From Hymenobacter ginkgonis (lineage in GTDB: Bacteria > Bacteroidota > Bacteroidia > Cytophagales > Hymenobacteraceae), in contig NZ_WQKZ01000007.1 in assembly GCF_009755225.1 (NCBI RefSeq), positions 1-64,000 of the forward strand: a DNA stretch of 64,000 nt. The letters run 5' to 3'. Below the pieces are notes generated by a model. The model was not told the origin of the DNA. It did no database searches and saw nothing but the letters and a program-made list of their open reading frames with translations. Each line of letters begins with the position of its first letter. Within the stretch, counting starts at the first letter, position 1. Both the position numbers and the translations under genes were made by a program. Positions 25,176 to 35,162 of this stretch are shown here, piece by piece.

Positions 25176-26793
25176 TCTCCAAAAAACGCTCGTGTCTGTT
25201 GCAGAAGTAGGTGACGGGCCAGCGGTATCTTGGGTCTATGCAAGGCCACAAGCAGTTCCCCGACCGTGTCGTGCTGCGCTTTCGCTTGTCCGAGCGCGTA
25301 CCCCGCCACAATCTCTACCGCCGGCTGGCCGAGCTCCTCGACTGGTCGTTTCTCTACGAGCAGACGCGGGACCTGTATAGCCACACGGGCCAGCCCTCAC
25401 TCGACCCGGTCGTCTTCTTTAAGCTCGTGCTCGTGGGCCGCCTGGAAAACCTAGTGAGCGACCGACGCTTGATTGAGCACTGCGCCTTACGGCTGGATAT
25501 GCTCTACTTCTTAGGCTATGAAGTAGACGAGGACTTGCCCTGGCACTCGACCATTAGCCGCACCCGCCAGCTCTATCCAGCCGCCGTCTTCGAGCACCTC
25601 TTTGACCAGGTCTTTGCCCAGTGCCTCGCCGCCGGACTCGTGGTGGGCGAAACACACGCGCTCGATTCGGCGCCCGTCAAAGCCAATGCTTCGCTCGACA
25701 GCTTGCGCCCGAAGCAGCAATTGCCCGCACTGCAGGTCGTGGATGACACCCAGGCGCCGGTACCCGCGGCGGCGACCACGCCCGCGCACGAGTTGCGCCG
25801 AGTGGCCACGCGCCAAGCCAAGCAGCAACGGGGCGGGGGCGGCTTAGGCGCCCACCATACCAAAGCCCAGTTGCTCAGCAATAAGACCCATACTAGTCTG
25901 AGTGACCCCGAGGCGCGTATCTCGGTCAAACCGGGCAAAGCGCGGGCCCTGAACTACCTCTGCAGTCTAGCCGTGGACACGGCCACGGGCCTGATTAGTC
26001 ACGTGCAGGCGGACTTGGCCGATAGCCGCGACAGCGTCCACCTGCCCCGCCTAGTCGCGCAGCTGCAGACGCGCTTGACGAAGCAGCAGGTGCCGCTGCG
26101 CGAAGTGCTGGCCGATACGGGCTACTCGAACGGCTTCAACTACGCCTTTCTCGAACAACGCGGTATCACGCCCTGGATTCCCGTTTTCGGCAAGTACAAG
26201 CCCGTCGTAGAGGGCTTTACGTATGAGCCAGCTGTGAACGCCTACCGCTGCCCGGCGGGCAAGCTGCTGCCCTTTCGGAACTACTGCACGAGCCAGGATG
26301 GCGGCTGGCTCAAGAACTACCGGGCGGAGTACCGCGACTGCCAGGCCTGCCCGCGCAAGCCCACCTGCGTGCCCTCAGCTACGCAAAAGAAGCTCGTACG
26401 CTCGCCCTATGATGCGGCCTACTTGCGCGCCTGGCGGCGCCAGCAGAGTCGGGCGGGGCAGCGCCAGCGCCGCGTGCGCCAAGGCACGGTGGAACCCGTC
26501 TTTGGCAACCTACTCCACCATTATGGCCTGCGGCGAGTCAACACGAAAGGGCAAGCCGCGGCCCAGAAAGCCATGGTGCTCAGTGCGGTGGCATATAATC
26601 TCAAAAAGCTCCTCAAGCACCGGCCCAAGCACGTGGTAAGCGTAGCGCTAGCCTGCCAGCCAGGCCCGTATCAGCAGGCAAAAGGGGCCTTTTTCGGGCT
26701 AGTTGCCCGCTAACTGGCGCCATACAACCGCCGCAAGGAGGTAGACCCAACACCACGCCGAGTTCTGCAACAGACACGAGCGTATTTTGGAGA
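25176..26793 (+). mobile_element. Complete IS1182-family insertion sequence
   Basis: About 1.62 kb. Terminal inverted repeats are 31 bp with one mismatch: left 25176-25206 (TCTCC, A-run, CGCTCGTGTCTGTTGCAGAA) and right 26763-26793 as its complement. One intact transposase gene fills it. No target duplication was evident at the assumed ends, so the exact boundaries could be off by a few bases. The MITE at 17.3 kb has related ends. Confidence 0.85.
25238..26713 (+). CDS. IS1182 family transposase
   Basis: A 491-residue transposase, apparently intact. ATG 25238 (MQGHKQFPDRVVLRFRL) is chosen over an upstream codon at 25211. The N-terminal DUF772-type domain is clear (HTGQPSLDPVVFFKLVLVG, RRLIEHCALRLDM, LPWHSTISRTRQL). 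The DDE catalytic domain follows (ALDSAPVKANAS; LADTGYSNG with the second Asp), and the C-terminal zinc-knuckle region has CPAGK... CQACPRKPTC. The terminal segment QGTVEPVFGNLLHHYGLRR carries the catalytic Glu. It should catalyse transposition of this element and could act on the related MITE. Confidence 0.95.
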   Translation: MQGHKQFPDRVVLRFRLSERVPRHNLYRRLAELLDWSFLYEQTRDLYSHTGQPSLDPVVFFKLVLVGRLENLVSDRRLIEHCALRLDMLYFLGYEVDEDLPWHSTISRTRQLYPAAVFEHLFDQVFAQCLAAGLVVGETHALDSAPVKANASLDSLRPKQQLPALQVVDDTQAPVPAAATTPAHELRRVATRQAKQQRGGGGLGAHHTKAQLLSNKTHTSLSDPEARISVKPGKARALNYLCSLAVDTATGLISHVQADLADSRDSVHLPRLVAQLQTRLTKQQVPLREVLADTGYSNGFNYAFLEQRGITPWIPVFGKYKPVVEGFTYEPAVNAYRCPAGKLLPFRNYCTSQDGGWLKNYRAEYRDCQACPRKPTCVPSATQKKLVRSPYDAAYLRAWRRQQSRAGQRQRRVRQGTVEPVFGNLLHHYGLRRVNTKGQAAAQKAMVLSAVAYNLKKLLKHRPKHVVSVALACQPGPYQQAKGAFFGLVAR

Positions 26794-26891
26794 ACTGAGC
26801 TACCTGCCCAAATGGCCCCTAAAACGCAGGTTTTGGCAGCCATTTTTACCCCCTTTTTCGCAAGCAAACTAGCTCGCGAAAGTAGGGCAAC

Positions 26892-28376
26892 TTACTGCTT
26901 CAGATACGCCGCCGCCGTGCGGCTCTGCGGGTTGAGCTGCAGCGTGCGGGCGTAGTACTGGGTGGCCAGCTTCTGGTTACCCAGGGCGGCGTAGGTTTCG
27001 GCCAAGCTGTCGTAGGTGTTCGCGCTGGCCGGATAGAGGTGCACATTGAGCTTGAACACTTCTAAGGCGTCGGGGAGTTGGCCCTGCTCGACCAGCAAGT
27101 AGCCCCAGGCGTTGACGGCCGCTTCCGGCAGGGCATAAGCGGGGTCGCGGCGGCGCGCCTGCTGAACTTCTTCCGCCAAGTGCGTGAAGCCGCGCTTACG
27201 CAGGGTGCGGTGTAGGGCGCGCAGGGTCGGCGGCAGGCCGAAGCCGTCGGCTACCCGCATATCGGGCAGGTAGTAGGCCGCCAGCGCGTCGGCGAACCGC
27301 TCAGGGTTAGCGCCTTGTAGGTTAGTCAGTACCACCAGGGCCAGGTCGTCGTCGGGGTAGAGAAATACTGCCGAGCGGCCCCCGCCCACGGGGGCCAGAG
27401 CACGGTGCTCGGGCCGGTCCACGGTGGGCCAGCCCAGGGCGTAGCCCGTGAGTTTGCCGCCGAAGCTGCGCTGCGAGCCATCGCTCAGGCGGCCCGGCGT
27501 CCAGAGCGTAGGCAGACTAGCCGGCTGGAGCAGCTGGCCTTGTTGCAGGGCCATGAGCCAGCGGGCCAGTTCCTCCGCGGTGGAGCTCATGCCCGCCGCC
27601 GGGCGGAGCGAAGGCGGAAACACCTCGAACAGGTTTTGCAGCTGTGCGCTGCGGCGCGGCCGCCCGTCGATGTACTGGGTGTAGGTATAGCCGCGGGCCC
27701 CGTGCGGCAGCACGTCGTGGGCGTCGCCGATGCTGGTGCGGGGCATGCCCACCACGTCCAACTGGCGCTGCCGGATAAACTGGGCGAAGGGCTGGCCACT
27801 GAGCTTATCGATCAGGCGGCCTAACAGCAGGTAGTTGGTTTGGTTGTAGGCGAATTGCTGGCCAGCGGGGAAGTCCAGCGGCTGGGTTTGCACCTGGGCC
27901 CACGCCGCTTGCTCGTCGTTTTCGGTCACCAGCACGTCTTCGGGCTCGATGTCGGGTAAGCCGGAGGTATGCGTGAGCAGTTGCCGGATGGTGACCGGGT
28001 GCCAAGTGGCGGGCAACTCGGGCAGGTAGCGGCCCACTGGCGCAGCCAGGTCAAGCTGGCCCGCTTCTACTAGTTGCATCGCGGCCACGCCCACGAAGGC
28101 CTTGGTGATGGAGTTGAGGAAAAAGCGGGTCTGCGTGGTGACCGGCACCGAGTCCTGCACGTTGGCCACGCCGTAGTTGCCGAGCTTCACTAGGCGCCCG
28201 TGGCGCACCACGGCCAGTTGTACCCCGGGGATGCGCAACTGCCGCATTTTGGCCGCGATCAGCAGGTCCAGGCTGTCGGCTGGACTACTGGCTAGCGCCG
28301 GTGACCAGCACCTGAGGGCCAGCAACAAACTTAGCCAGGCCAGGCGGGCTCGCGATAGGAAGTTAGAAGCATGCAT
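26892..28376 (-). CDS. Beta-lactamase-fold serine hydrolase with C-terminal TPR
   Basis: A 494-residue exported enzyme. ATG 28376 (MHASNFLSRARLAWL) is followed by a signal peptide ending near LASS. The class C beta-lactamase/penicillin-binding domain has the nucleophile motif SITK (in LNSITKAFVG) and the Tyr motif in FAYNQTNYLLLG. The last 90 residues look like tetratricopeptide repeats (ALEVFKLNVHLYPASANTYDSLAETYAALG). This is the common Bacteroidota esterase/D-aminopeptidase-like form, not a true beta-lactamase. It probably acts in the periplasm on peptides or esters; the substrate is unknown. Confidence 0.9.
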   Translation of the reverse strand: MHASNFLSRARLAWLSLLLALRCWSPALASSPADSLDLLIAAKMRQLRIPGVQLAVVRHGRLVKLGNYGVANVQDSVPVTTQTRFFLNSITKAFVGVAAMQLVEAGQLDLAAPVGRYLPELPATWHPVTIRQLLTHTSGLPDIEPEDVLVTENDEQAAWAQVQTQPLDFPAGQQFAYNQTNYLLLGRLIDKLSGQPFAQFIRQRQLDVVGMPRTSIGDAHDVLPHGARGYTYTQYIDGRPRRSAQLQNLFEVFPPSLRPAAGMSSTAEELARWLMALQQGQLLQPASLPTLWTPGRLSDGSQRSFGGKLTGYALGWPTVDRPEHRALAPVGGGRSAVFLYPDDDLALVVLTNLQGANPERFADALAAYYLPDMRVADGFGLPPTLRALHRTLRKRGFTHLAEEVQQARRRDPAYALPEAAVNAWGYLLVEQGQLPDALEVFKLNVHLYPASANTYDSLAETYAALGNQKLATQYYARTLQLNPQSRTAAAYLKQ

Positions 28377-29478
28377 AAGGTGCAAGGGGGGAAGAAAGAG
28401 AGGGCATAGGGAATAGTGGTTAAGCCAATCATAGCGCCAAATTTATAACAAGGTACTATGCAAAACAAGTTACTTTATGATAATTTCCTCGGCTTAATAC
28501 CCGACTACTCCCTTCTTTTTCTATTAACCCTAATATTACCACTTACTTATGCCCTAATAACTGTCCCCTGTTGCCGAGATAAGCGGGGTGGGCTAGCCGT
28601 AAGCCATGATTAGCTACCGCTAAGGAAGTGAAGCAACTGCCGCTGGGAAGGCACACCTTAATGAGCTAGGCTACTTCACACCCAACGCTATACTGAACTT
28701 TAATCCGCTTCCCCATCCTATTCTTAACGACCGCTGGTAAGTTGGTTACGCATTAGACCCCTTTTGCCTGAGACTTGAGACTAATGAGGCCTTCTGAGCG
28801 AGTTGACATCAACCTTGTTACTAAGAAAATCCTAACTTAGTAGCCACCCACAATCGGCACAAAAACCGCTGCTTCACGGTGTGGCCATGTCGTGCTGAAC
28901 AGCAGCAAACGCCGCCCTACGTGCGGGAAGGTCATTGCGAAGGACCACCTATTACCAGAGTCTTGACACCGTGCTCTGACATGTTGCGCTCGCGCCCCCT
29001 GGTGATAGAATCTTAAATAATTGCTTAGTACACAGCATACCTTACGAAACCTATACTAGATGATAGCGGAAGGTGGCGCTCTGGAAGTAACTATACTTTC
29101 GTGTTACAAGCGTGCTGATAAATAGCGTTTTTAGGACAATGAAGTAACTCAATCATTGAAATGCGCTCTGCAGAAAATGCCTTGACATATAGGCTACGAT
29201 TAACTTTCCTTTCGTCCACATACTAGGCGGCGAAGTACAAGTGAAGTATTCACTTCACTTGCTTGCTCGTACCATCGCTGAATTATTCTATGCGCAGGGA
29301 ACTGGGATACCTCTTCGGTACAAATTTCGCAATACTAATTTATATGCAAGATGTTGAAACCATGAACCTTACCCCTGAATTTGGCGTAAGCACTGGCTAG
29401 CTTCCGCGTGGCCAACTCTTGTGCGTAGCGTACCGCAGCCAACGAGTGGCTCGGCAGTTCCACCTACTACTTTCCAGT
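28377..29478. other. 1.1-kb AT-rich intergenic region
   Basis: No gene found. It contains a dispersed-repeat head AAGGCACACCTTA at 28648-28660 and a 9-bp inverted repeat CAAGTGAAG/CTTCACTTG (29238-29246 and 29253-29261). It is the upstream region of the giant FG-GAP gene and probably holds its promoter; an unannotated small RNA cannot be excluded. Confidence 0.4.
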
Positions 29479-32400
29479 ATGCGTAGTTCTACTCTAGCTT
29501 CTACTAGCTCATTGGAGGCAAAAAGGGGTATACCAACTGCTCTGGTTCTCGGAATTGTTGGCTTACTGCTAGCAAGTGAGCCCGCCCTCACGCAGACGCC
29601 AGCCACAACGCCGGGTAGCGGCTTTTTCAGTGGCGGCTTTGATCCGAGTGTTGGTACCAATCCACAACGCGTGGTGCTGGACGATATCGACAAGGACAGC
29701 GACCTCGACCTACTTACTCTGAATGGTGGTCTCGTGAGCGTGCGTCTAAACACTGGCACAAGCTCCAACTTCAGCACCGGTTTTGAGGTGCCGGTTGGGA
29801 ACAGTGCCCAAGGTCTCGCACTCGGTGACTTAGATGGGGATGGTGACCTCGACCTCGCTGTTGCTAATAACATCAATGCTCCAGGATTAGGATTCACGCT
29901 GAAACTTAATAACGGAGATAATACCTTCACCACCAGTCCTAGCGGCGTGACGAACCTAAACTTAAATAGCGTGGCGGTGGGTGACGTAGACAGCGATGGT
30001 GACCTCGACCTAGTCGTCGGTGGCACGGAGACGAGCAGCGTAAGTGTCTGGCTGAATAATGGCCAGGCTGTTTTTAACGGGCCCTATAATACCACAACGG
30101 CTTACGGCAACCAGGAGGTAACGCTAGGCGATGTAGATAAGGATGGTGCTTTAGACTTGCTCGTGGCCACCTATAGTAACGGCAGCCGAACGGTGAGCGT
30201 GCGCCTGAACACGAACGGAAAATTCGGCGGCGGCCAGAACGTAGGCGTGGGGCGCGACCCGCGCAGTGTGGCTGTGGGCGACCTGGATGGCGACGGTGAC
30301 CTGGACTTTGTGGCCGCTAACGGGAATGACAATACGGTAAGCGTGCGTCTGAATAGCGGTACCGGTGCTTTCAGCGCCCGCCAGGAAGTTGGCGTTGGCA
30401 GCGCGCCTAACAGCGTGGCAGTAGGGGATGTAGATGGTGACGGTGACCTGGACCTGGTGGTCGCCAACTCCGGGAGCACTACGGTGAGCGTGTGTCTGAA
30501 TGATGGCAGTGGGAGCTTCGTCTACGCCAATAATCAGCAGGTTGCAACGGGGAGCAGGCCCTTTAGCATTGCCCTGGGCGATGTGGACGGCGACGGTGAT
30601 CTAGACCTGGCAACGGCCAATATTGGCAGCGGAACGGCCAGCGTACGCCTGAACCAGAACCAAGCGCTACCCCTCCCCATTATTAGTAGCTTATCTACGG
30701 CCAGCAGCGCAATAGGAGGCAGGGTGGTGATTACGGGAACTGGTTTCCTGAATGTTAAGGAAGTAACGTTTAATGGTGTCTCGGTGCCGGCAGCAAGTCT
30801 GGTTCCTAATTCGTTGACGCAGCTAACGGTCATCGTGCCCCAGGGCGCTAATACGGGCCCCGTTGTCGTCGTGACCACGGCTGGCGCTAGCAATGGAGTG
30901 TTGCTAACGATTAGCTCCGCTGCGCAGGTAACCGCCGTGCTGCCAGCACGCAATGCAGTGGCAGCGCCGCGCACCACGGCCGTTTCCGCCACCTTCGACC
31001 AGCCCCTGAGCCCCACTGCCGCTACGCTCGGCGCCATCCGGGTGTTCGGCTCCCAAGCCGATGGGAAAAAGGCCGGCAACGCCACGGTAAGCGGCAATAC
31101 CTTGGTATTTACACCTGCTACCCCCTTCAAGCCCGGCGAGCAGGTGCAGGTTACCATTAGTGCCCAGGCGCAGAGCACAACTGGCGCCTTTGCGACACCA
31201 CACGTATTTGAATTTGCGACGGCCACCAGCCCCGCTTCTGGAGTGTTCGGCGGCGGTTCGGAACTGAGAGTGGGCATTAACTTAGCGGGGCTTACTACTG
31301 GCGACGTAGATGGCGACGGTGACCTCGACTTACTTACCGCCAATAGCTCTATCCCGGCCAGTGTCAGCGTGCGCCTGAACAATGGCACGGGTAGCTTCAG
31401 CAGCAGCCAAGAAACCTCGGTGGGTACTGCTGCTTCTAGCGTGAGACTGGGCGATGTGGACGCGGACGGCGACTTGGACTTGGTGACGGGCAATGCCAGC
31501 ACGGCCAGCATCCGCTTCAACAATGGCAGTGGCGTGTTCACTGGCGGCCAGGAAATCAGTGTCAATGGGGTAGGCAGTATAATTAGCCTAGGTGACATGG
31601 ACGGCGACGGCGACCTTGACCTGGTTGCTAGCGACGGCGTGCATTTTAATGCTGGGGACGGCATGTTCAGCGGTCCGAACACGGCCACGAGCCCTGCTTC
31701 CAATCTCGTGCTGGGTGATGTCGATAATGATGGGGACCTCGATGTAGTATATACGCTGCTCGGAGCCAGCGGCACGGGTAGCGTCGAGCTCAGCGTACAG
31801 CTGAACAACGGAGCTGGCCGCCTAAGCCCTGGGCAAGCGGTGTCGGTGGGCGTGGGTTCTAGTGGAGAAGGAGTGCTGGGAGATATCGACCAGGATGGCG
31901 ACCTCGACTTGCTAGGCATTGCCGGATTTACTAATACGGTGAGCGTACGCTTCAATGACGGGCACGGTGCCTTCAGTGGCAGCCAGCAAGTACTTGTAAA
32001 TTCGGGGCCTCAAGACCTAGCAGTCAGCGACGTGGACGGTGACGGCGACCTAGATTTTCTCGTCACCGACTTTAATGGCCGAGTGAATGTGCGGCTGAAC
32101 AATGGGGTAGGTACCTTCAGTAACGGGCAAGAACTAGCACCTGGCGGCATTCTGCAAGCGCTCACGACCGGCGACGTAAACGGCGACGGGGCCCCCGACT
32201 TACTCTTTACTAGTTATGGCACAGCAGGCAGCGTAAGAATACGGCTAAACCAGCCCACCAGCATTCCGCTCGCCATCACGGCGCTGGTTCCGGTGCGCAA
32301 TAGCCCCGCCGCGCCACGCACCGGCCCCGTCGCCGTTACCTTCAGCCAGGCCCTGAGTGCCAGCCCCAGCACGCAAACAGCGCTGAAGGTATTTGGCGCG

Positions 32401-33981
32401 CAGGCGGGCGGGCAGAAAGCCGGCGCCACGACGGTGAGCGGCAACACGCTCAGCCTGGCTCCCACTGCCGCGTTCAAGGCGGGCGAAACGGTCTTTGCCA
32501 CCGTGACGGCGGTCGTACAAGGCAGCAACGGCCAAAGCCTGGGTACCGGACAAGTCTACCAGTTTACCACCGCCACGAGCCGAGGCCAAGGCGCAATTTA
32601 TTACCCCGGCTTTTACAGCGGTACCGACCTGGCGGCTGGTGCCACCAACGCGGGCGTAGTCGTGGCCGGTGTTGTCACCGGAGATGTGGACGGCGACCAG
32701 GACCTGGATTTAGTATCGGCCAAGGGTGTGCAGCTCAACAATGGAGCTGCTGGCTTTGTGCCTGGGGCAACTATCACCAGCAGCGGCATGCCGCGCAGCC
32801 TCAGCCTGGGCGACGTAGATGGGGATGGGGACCTGGACGTGGTGATAGCCGCCAACACGGGGGTAGGCGTCGTGCAAGTGCGCCTGAACGACGGGCAGGG
32901 TAATTTTACGGGCACCCAGCAAGTGAGCGTGGGCCTCGACCCGGCTGCCGTGGCCCTGGCCGACGTGGATGCCGATGGCGACCTGGACCTGCTTACGGCC
33001 AACTATAGCAGCAACTCGGTGAGCGTGCGCCTCAACGACGGCCTGGGTAGCTTCGGTGGAGGCTCGGAAGTGGCCGTGGGCGAGCAGCCGGTAAGTCTGG
33101 CCGTGGGCGACGTGGACAACGACGGCGACCTGGACCTACTCACGCCATCGTTTAGTGGCACTACCGTTAGTGTGCGCCTGAACAACGGGACCGGTACCTT
33201 CGGCGGCAGCCTGGAGGTAAGTGTAGGCTACAATCCCCACAGCGTCGTTCTAGGGGATATAGATGGCGACGGTGACCTAGACCTGCTAGCGACTAATTAC
33301 AACGACTACACGCCAAATTACGCTAATAAAAGCACCATTAGTGTCCGTTTGAACACGGGCAGCGGCGCCTTCACTGGCACCCAAAACCAGCAGCTATTCG
33401 CTCGGGGCGCCATTAGCGCCGTGCTAGGCGACCTAGATGGTGACGGCGACCTCGATGTAGCCGTTGCTAGTGAAAACAACTATGGGGTCGATAATGGCAC
33501 GGTGGACGTCTACCTCAATACCAACAAGGGCACCTTCTCGTATTGGCAAAATGTTAGCGTCGGCTCAGGGGTGGGCAGCATTGCCTTCGGAGACCTTGAT
33601 GACGATGGCGATGTAGACCTGATTACGGGCAACGGCGCCGCTGGCACCGCTAGTGTGCGGTTAAACCAGCTCCCGCCAGAGGCGGCACGCGTAGCGGTGC
33701 TCCAGACGGCAGGGGGTACGAGCACCTCGGCGCTGAGTGTCTACCCGAACCCCAGCAGCGGACGCTTTACGCTGAGCTGCACGGCCACCCAAATGCAAGC
33801 CGCAACGCTCTTGCTTACCGACCAGCTCGGGCGGGTAGTGCAGCAGCAAGCCGTCACGGTGCAGGCTGGGGTAAATACGTTGGCCGTAGAAGCGTCCGCT
33901 TCCGCTGCTGGCCTTTATCAGCTCACCTTGCGCACGGCCGATGGGCACACACAACAGCAGAAAGTGGTCATTCAACCATAG
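29479..33981 (+). CDS. Giant FG-GAP/VCBS repeat protein with T9SS type A sorting domain
   Basis: About 1500 residues. ATG 29479 (MRSSTLASTSS) precedes a signal peptide (VLGIVGLLLASEPALTQ). Three blocks of FG-GAP repeats carry the calcium-loop motif GDVDGDGDLDL many times (about residues 40-395, 590-915, 1020-1400). Between the blocks come an IPT/TIG domain (VVITGTGFLNVKEVTFNG, about 410-490) and two SbsA-type Ig-like domains (PARNAVAAPRTTAVSATFDQPL and VPVRNSPAAPRTGPVAVTFSQAL). The C-terminus is a type A sorting domain: LSVYPNPSSGRFTL ending in QQKVVIQP. A calcium-stabilised propeller-rich surface or secreted protein, perhaps an adhesin. Confidence 0.93.
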   Translation: MRSSTLASTSSLEAKRGIPTALVLGIVGLLLASEPALTQTPATTPGSGFFSGGFDPSVGTNPQRVVLDDIDKDSDLDLLTLNGGLVSVRLNTGTSSNFSTGFEVPVGNSAQGLALGDLDGDGDLDLAVANNINAPGLGFTLKLNNGDNTFTTSPSGVTNLNLNSVAVGDVDSDGDLDLVVGGTETSSVSVWLNNGQAVFNGPYNTTTAYGNQEVTLGDVDKDGALDLLVATYSNGSRTVSVRLNTNGKFGGGQNVGVGRDPRSVAVGDLDGDGDLDFVAANGNDNTVSVRLNSGTGAFSARQEVGVGSAPNSVAVGDVDGDGDLDLVVANSGSTTVSVCLNDGSGSFVYANNQQVATGSRPFSIALGDVDGDGDLDLATANIGSGTASVRLNQNQALPLPIISSLSTASSAIGGRVVITGTGFLNVKEVTFNGVSVPAASLVPNSLTQLTVIVPQGANTGPVVVVTTAGASNGVLLTISSAAQVTAVLPARNAVAAPRTTAVSATFDQPLSPTAATLGAIRVFGSQADGKKAGNATVSGNTLVFTPATPFKPGEQVQVTISAQAQSTTGAFATPHVFEFATATSPASGVFGGGSELRVGINLAGLTTGDVDGDGDLDLLTANSSIPASVSVRLNNGTGSFSSSQETSVGTAASSVRLGDVDADGDLDLVTGNASTASIRFNNGSGVFTGGQEISVNGVGSIISLGDMDGDGDLDLVASDGVHFNAGDGMFSGPNTATSPASNLVLGDVDNDGDLDVVYTLLGASGTGSVELSVQLNNGAGRLSPGQAVSVGVGSSGEGVLGDIDQDGDLDLLGIAGFTNTVSVRFNDGHGAFSGSQQVLVNSGPQDLAVSDVDGDGDLDFLVTDFNGRVNVRLNNGVGTFSNGQELAPGGILQALTTGDVNGDGAPDLLFTSYGTAGSVRIRLNQPTSIPLAITALVPVRNSPAAPRTGPVAVTFSQALSASPSTQTALKVFGAQAGGQKAGATTVSGNTLSLAPTAAFKAGETVFATVTAVVQGSNGQSLGTGQVYQFTTATSRGQGAIYYPGFYSGTDLAAGATNAGVVVAGVVTGDVDGDQDLDLVSAKGVQLNNGAAGFVPGATITSSGMPRSLSLGDVDGDGDLDVVIAANTGVGVVQVRLNDGQGNFTGTQQVSVGLDPAAVALADVDADGDLDLLTANYSSNSVSVRLNDGLGSFGGGSEVAVGEQPVSLAVGDVDNDGDLDLLTPSFSGTTVSVRLNNGTGTFGGSLEVSVGYNPHSVVLGDIDGDGDLDLLATNYNDYTPNYANKSTISVRLNTGSGAFTGTQNQQLFARGAISAVLGDLDGDGDLDVAVASENNYGVDNGTVDVYLNTNKGTFSYWQNVSVGSGVGSIAFGDLDDDGDVDLITGNGAAGTASVRLNQLPPEAARVAVLQTAGGTSTSALSVYPNPSSGRFTLSCTATQMQAATLLLTDQLGRVVQQQAVTVQAGVNTLAVEASASAAGLYQLTLRTADGHTQQQKVVIQP

Positions 33982-34537
33982 GTGTTCTTAGATAATATAT
34001 TACCTTTTAATAGGCTATACTAATCAATACCAACGATAGCGCCAGTAGCCTACGCCTAGGTGGTGGTGCAGTCATTGCAAGGTATTAGCCAATGTTTCAG
34101 CTCTTTGCCTGTCGCAGCAATGGAGTGTGTATTCTAATCTAGCCTAGAACTGCGGGCAAGTGTCATTTGCAAGTGGATTTGCTACGTAAAATAGGCAAGT
34201 AAGCCTGCCAGCTTTAAAATAAAGCCAAGCAAGGCCAGAGAAAAGTAGCTTGAGGGGTATCATTAAGGTACACCTTATTGTCAGCCCCCCACAAGGTAGA
34301 TGAAGTGAGAATACTTGCTTTAACGGGTCAAGAAGTGGGCTCCGGAAGCTTTGTTGCAGCAACTTTACGGCCCAGTCTTACTGAGCCAGACCAGGCGTAA
34401 TAACCCATTCGAAAACCCTCCCGCCCACGGCCTCTAAAAACAGTGTTTTCGGGGCCTTTAGTGGGGGTGGGGAAGTCATTCGAGAACCAGAAGGATTAGG
34501 AATCCTTAACAGTCAGGCCGGTGGCCGTTGCCCCGCG
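33982..34537. other. Intergenic region with repeat copy C
   Basis: No gene seen. 34265-34350 on the plus strand carries a diverged dispersed repeat: AAGGTACACCTTA, then GCTTTAACGGGTCAAGAAGT and GGGCTCCGGAAGCTTT, matching copy B block for block. Confidence 0.45.
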
Positions 34538-34930
34538 CTACCGCAGCTGAAGCAGATCCCAGCGATTGCCATACAGATCCTTCAATACGACCATGGTGGC
34601 ATAGGCCTCTTCGCGAGGCAGCTCGCAGAACACAACCCCGCGCGCTTGCCAGGCTTCGTAATCCCGCCAGAAATCGTCGGTGGTCAAGAACAGAAAGACG
34701 CGGCCCCCGGTCTGATTACCCACGCGGCTGAGTTGTTCAGCGCCTTGTGCCTGGGCCAGGAGCAACGCGCTGCCCGGCGCTCCACCGGGCGGGGCCACGA
34801 GCACCCACCGCTTGCCGGCGGGCAGCGGCGTATCTGTCACGAGCGTGAACCCGAGCGTCTGGCAGTAGAACTGGATGGCTTCGTCATAATCCCGGACAAG
34901 CAAGGCGACATGGGCGAGGTGCTGGGCCAT
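34538..34930 (-). CDS. VOC (glyoxalase/dioxygenase fold) family protein
   Basis: A 130-residue single-module vicinal-oxygen-chelate protein. It shows the usual beginning HVALLVRDYDEAIQFYCQTLGFTLVTD, a central RVFLFLTTDDFWRDYEAW, and a C-terminal VVLKDLYGNRWDLLQ. Metal ligands typical of the fold are plausible at His7 and the C-terminal Asp/Trp region, though the last ligand is not the common Glu. The family includes glyoxalase I, fosfomycin-type resistance and extradiol enzymes; the substrate cannot be named. Stands alone. Confidence 0.88.
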   Translation of the reverse strand: MAQHLAHVALLVRDYDEAIQFYCQTLGFTLVTDTPLPAGKRWVLVAPPGGAPGSALLLAQAQGAEQLSRVGNQTGGRVFLFLTTDDFWRDYEAWQARGVVFCELPREEAYATMVVLKDLYGNRWDLLQLR

Positions 34931-35107
34931 AATAAGGGGGGTAGGGGGTGGGGAGACGAGGAGGGTGCACCTCGGGCAGCCAGGGAAGGTAAGCAGGGCG
35001 GGGAAGTGGACTGCCGAGCGTCAACCGCCAACCGGAGGCGATACCCGTCCAAGAGCGAGGGCAGTTGCCAGGCGCAGCCCAGGCCCTGCCGGAAAGCCGC
35101 TAGCGAG

Positions 35108-35162
35108 CACCCCAACGACTGGCACCCAGCCGCTCAACGGCTGAGTGCCAGTCGTTGGGGTG
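35108..35162. repeat. Perfect 18-bp inverted repeat with nested stem
   Basis: CACCCCAACGACTGGCAC (35108-35125) pairs with 35145-35162. The 19-nt loop itself contains CAGCCG/CGGCTG, so the whole forms a long nested hairpin. No T tract follows. Confidence 0.8.

Noticed and set aside
30534..31955. 473-codon antisense frame within the FG-GAP gene
   Set aside because: It is the complement of repeated GDVDGDGDLD codons, giving low-complexity Ser/Pro/Arg sequence; the sense strand clearly codes.
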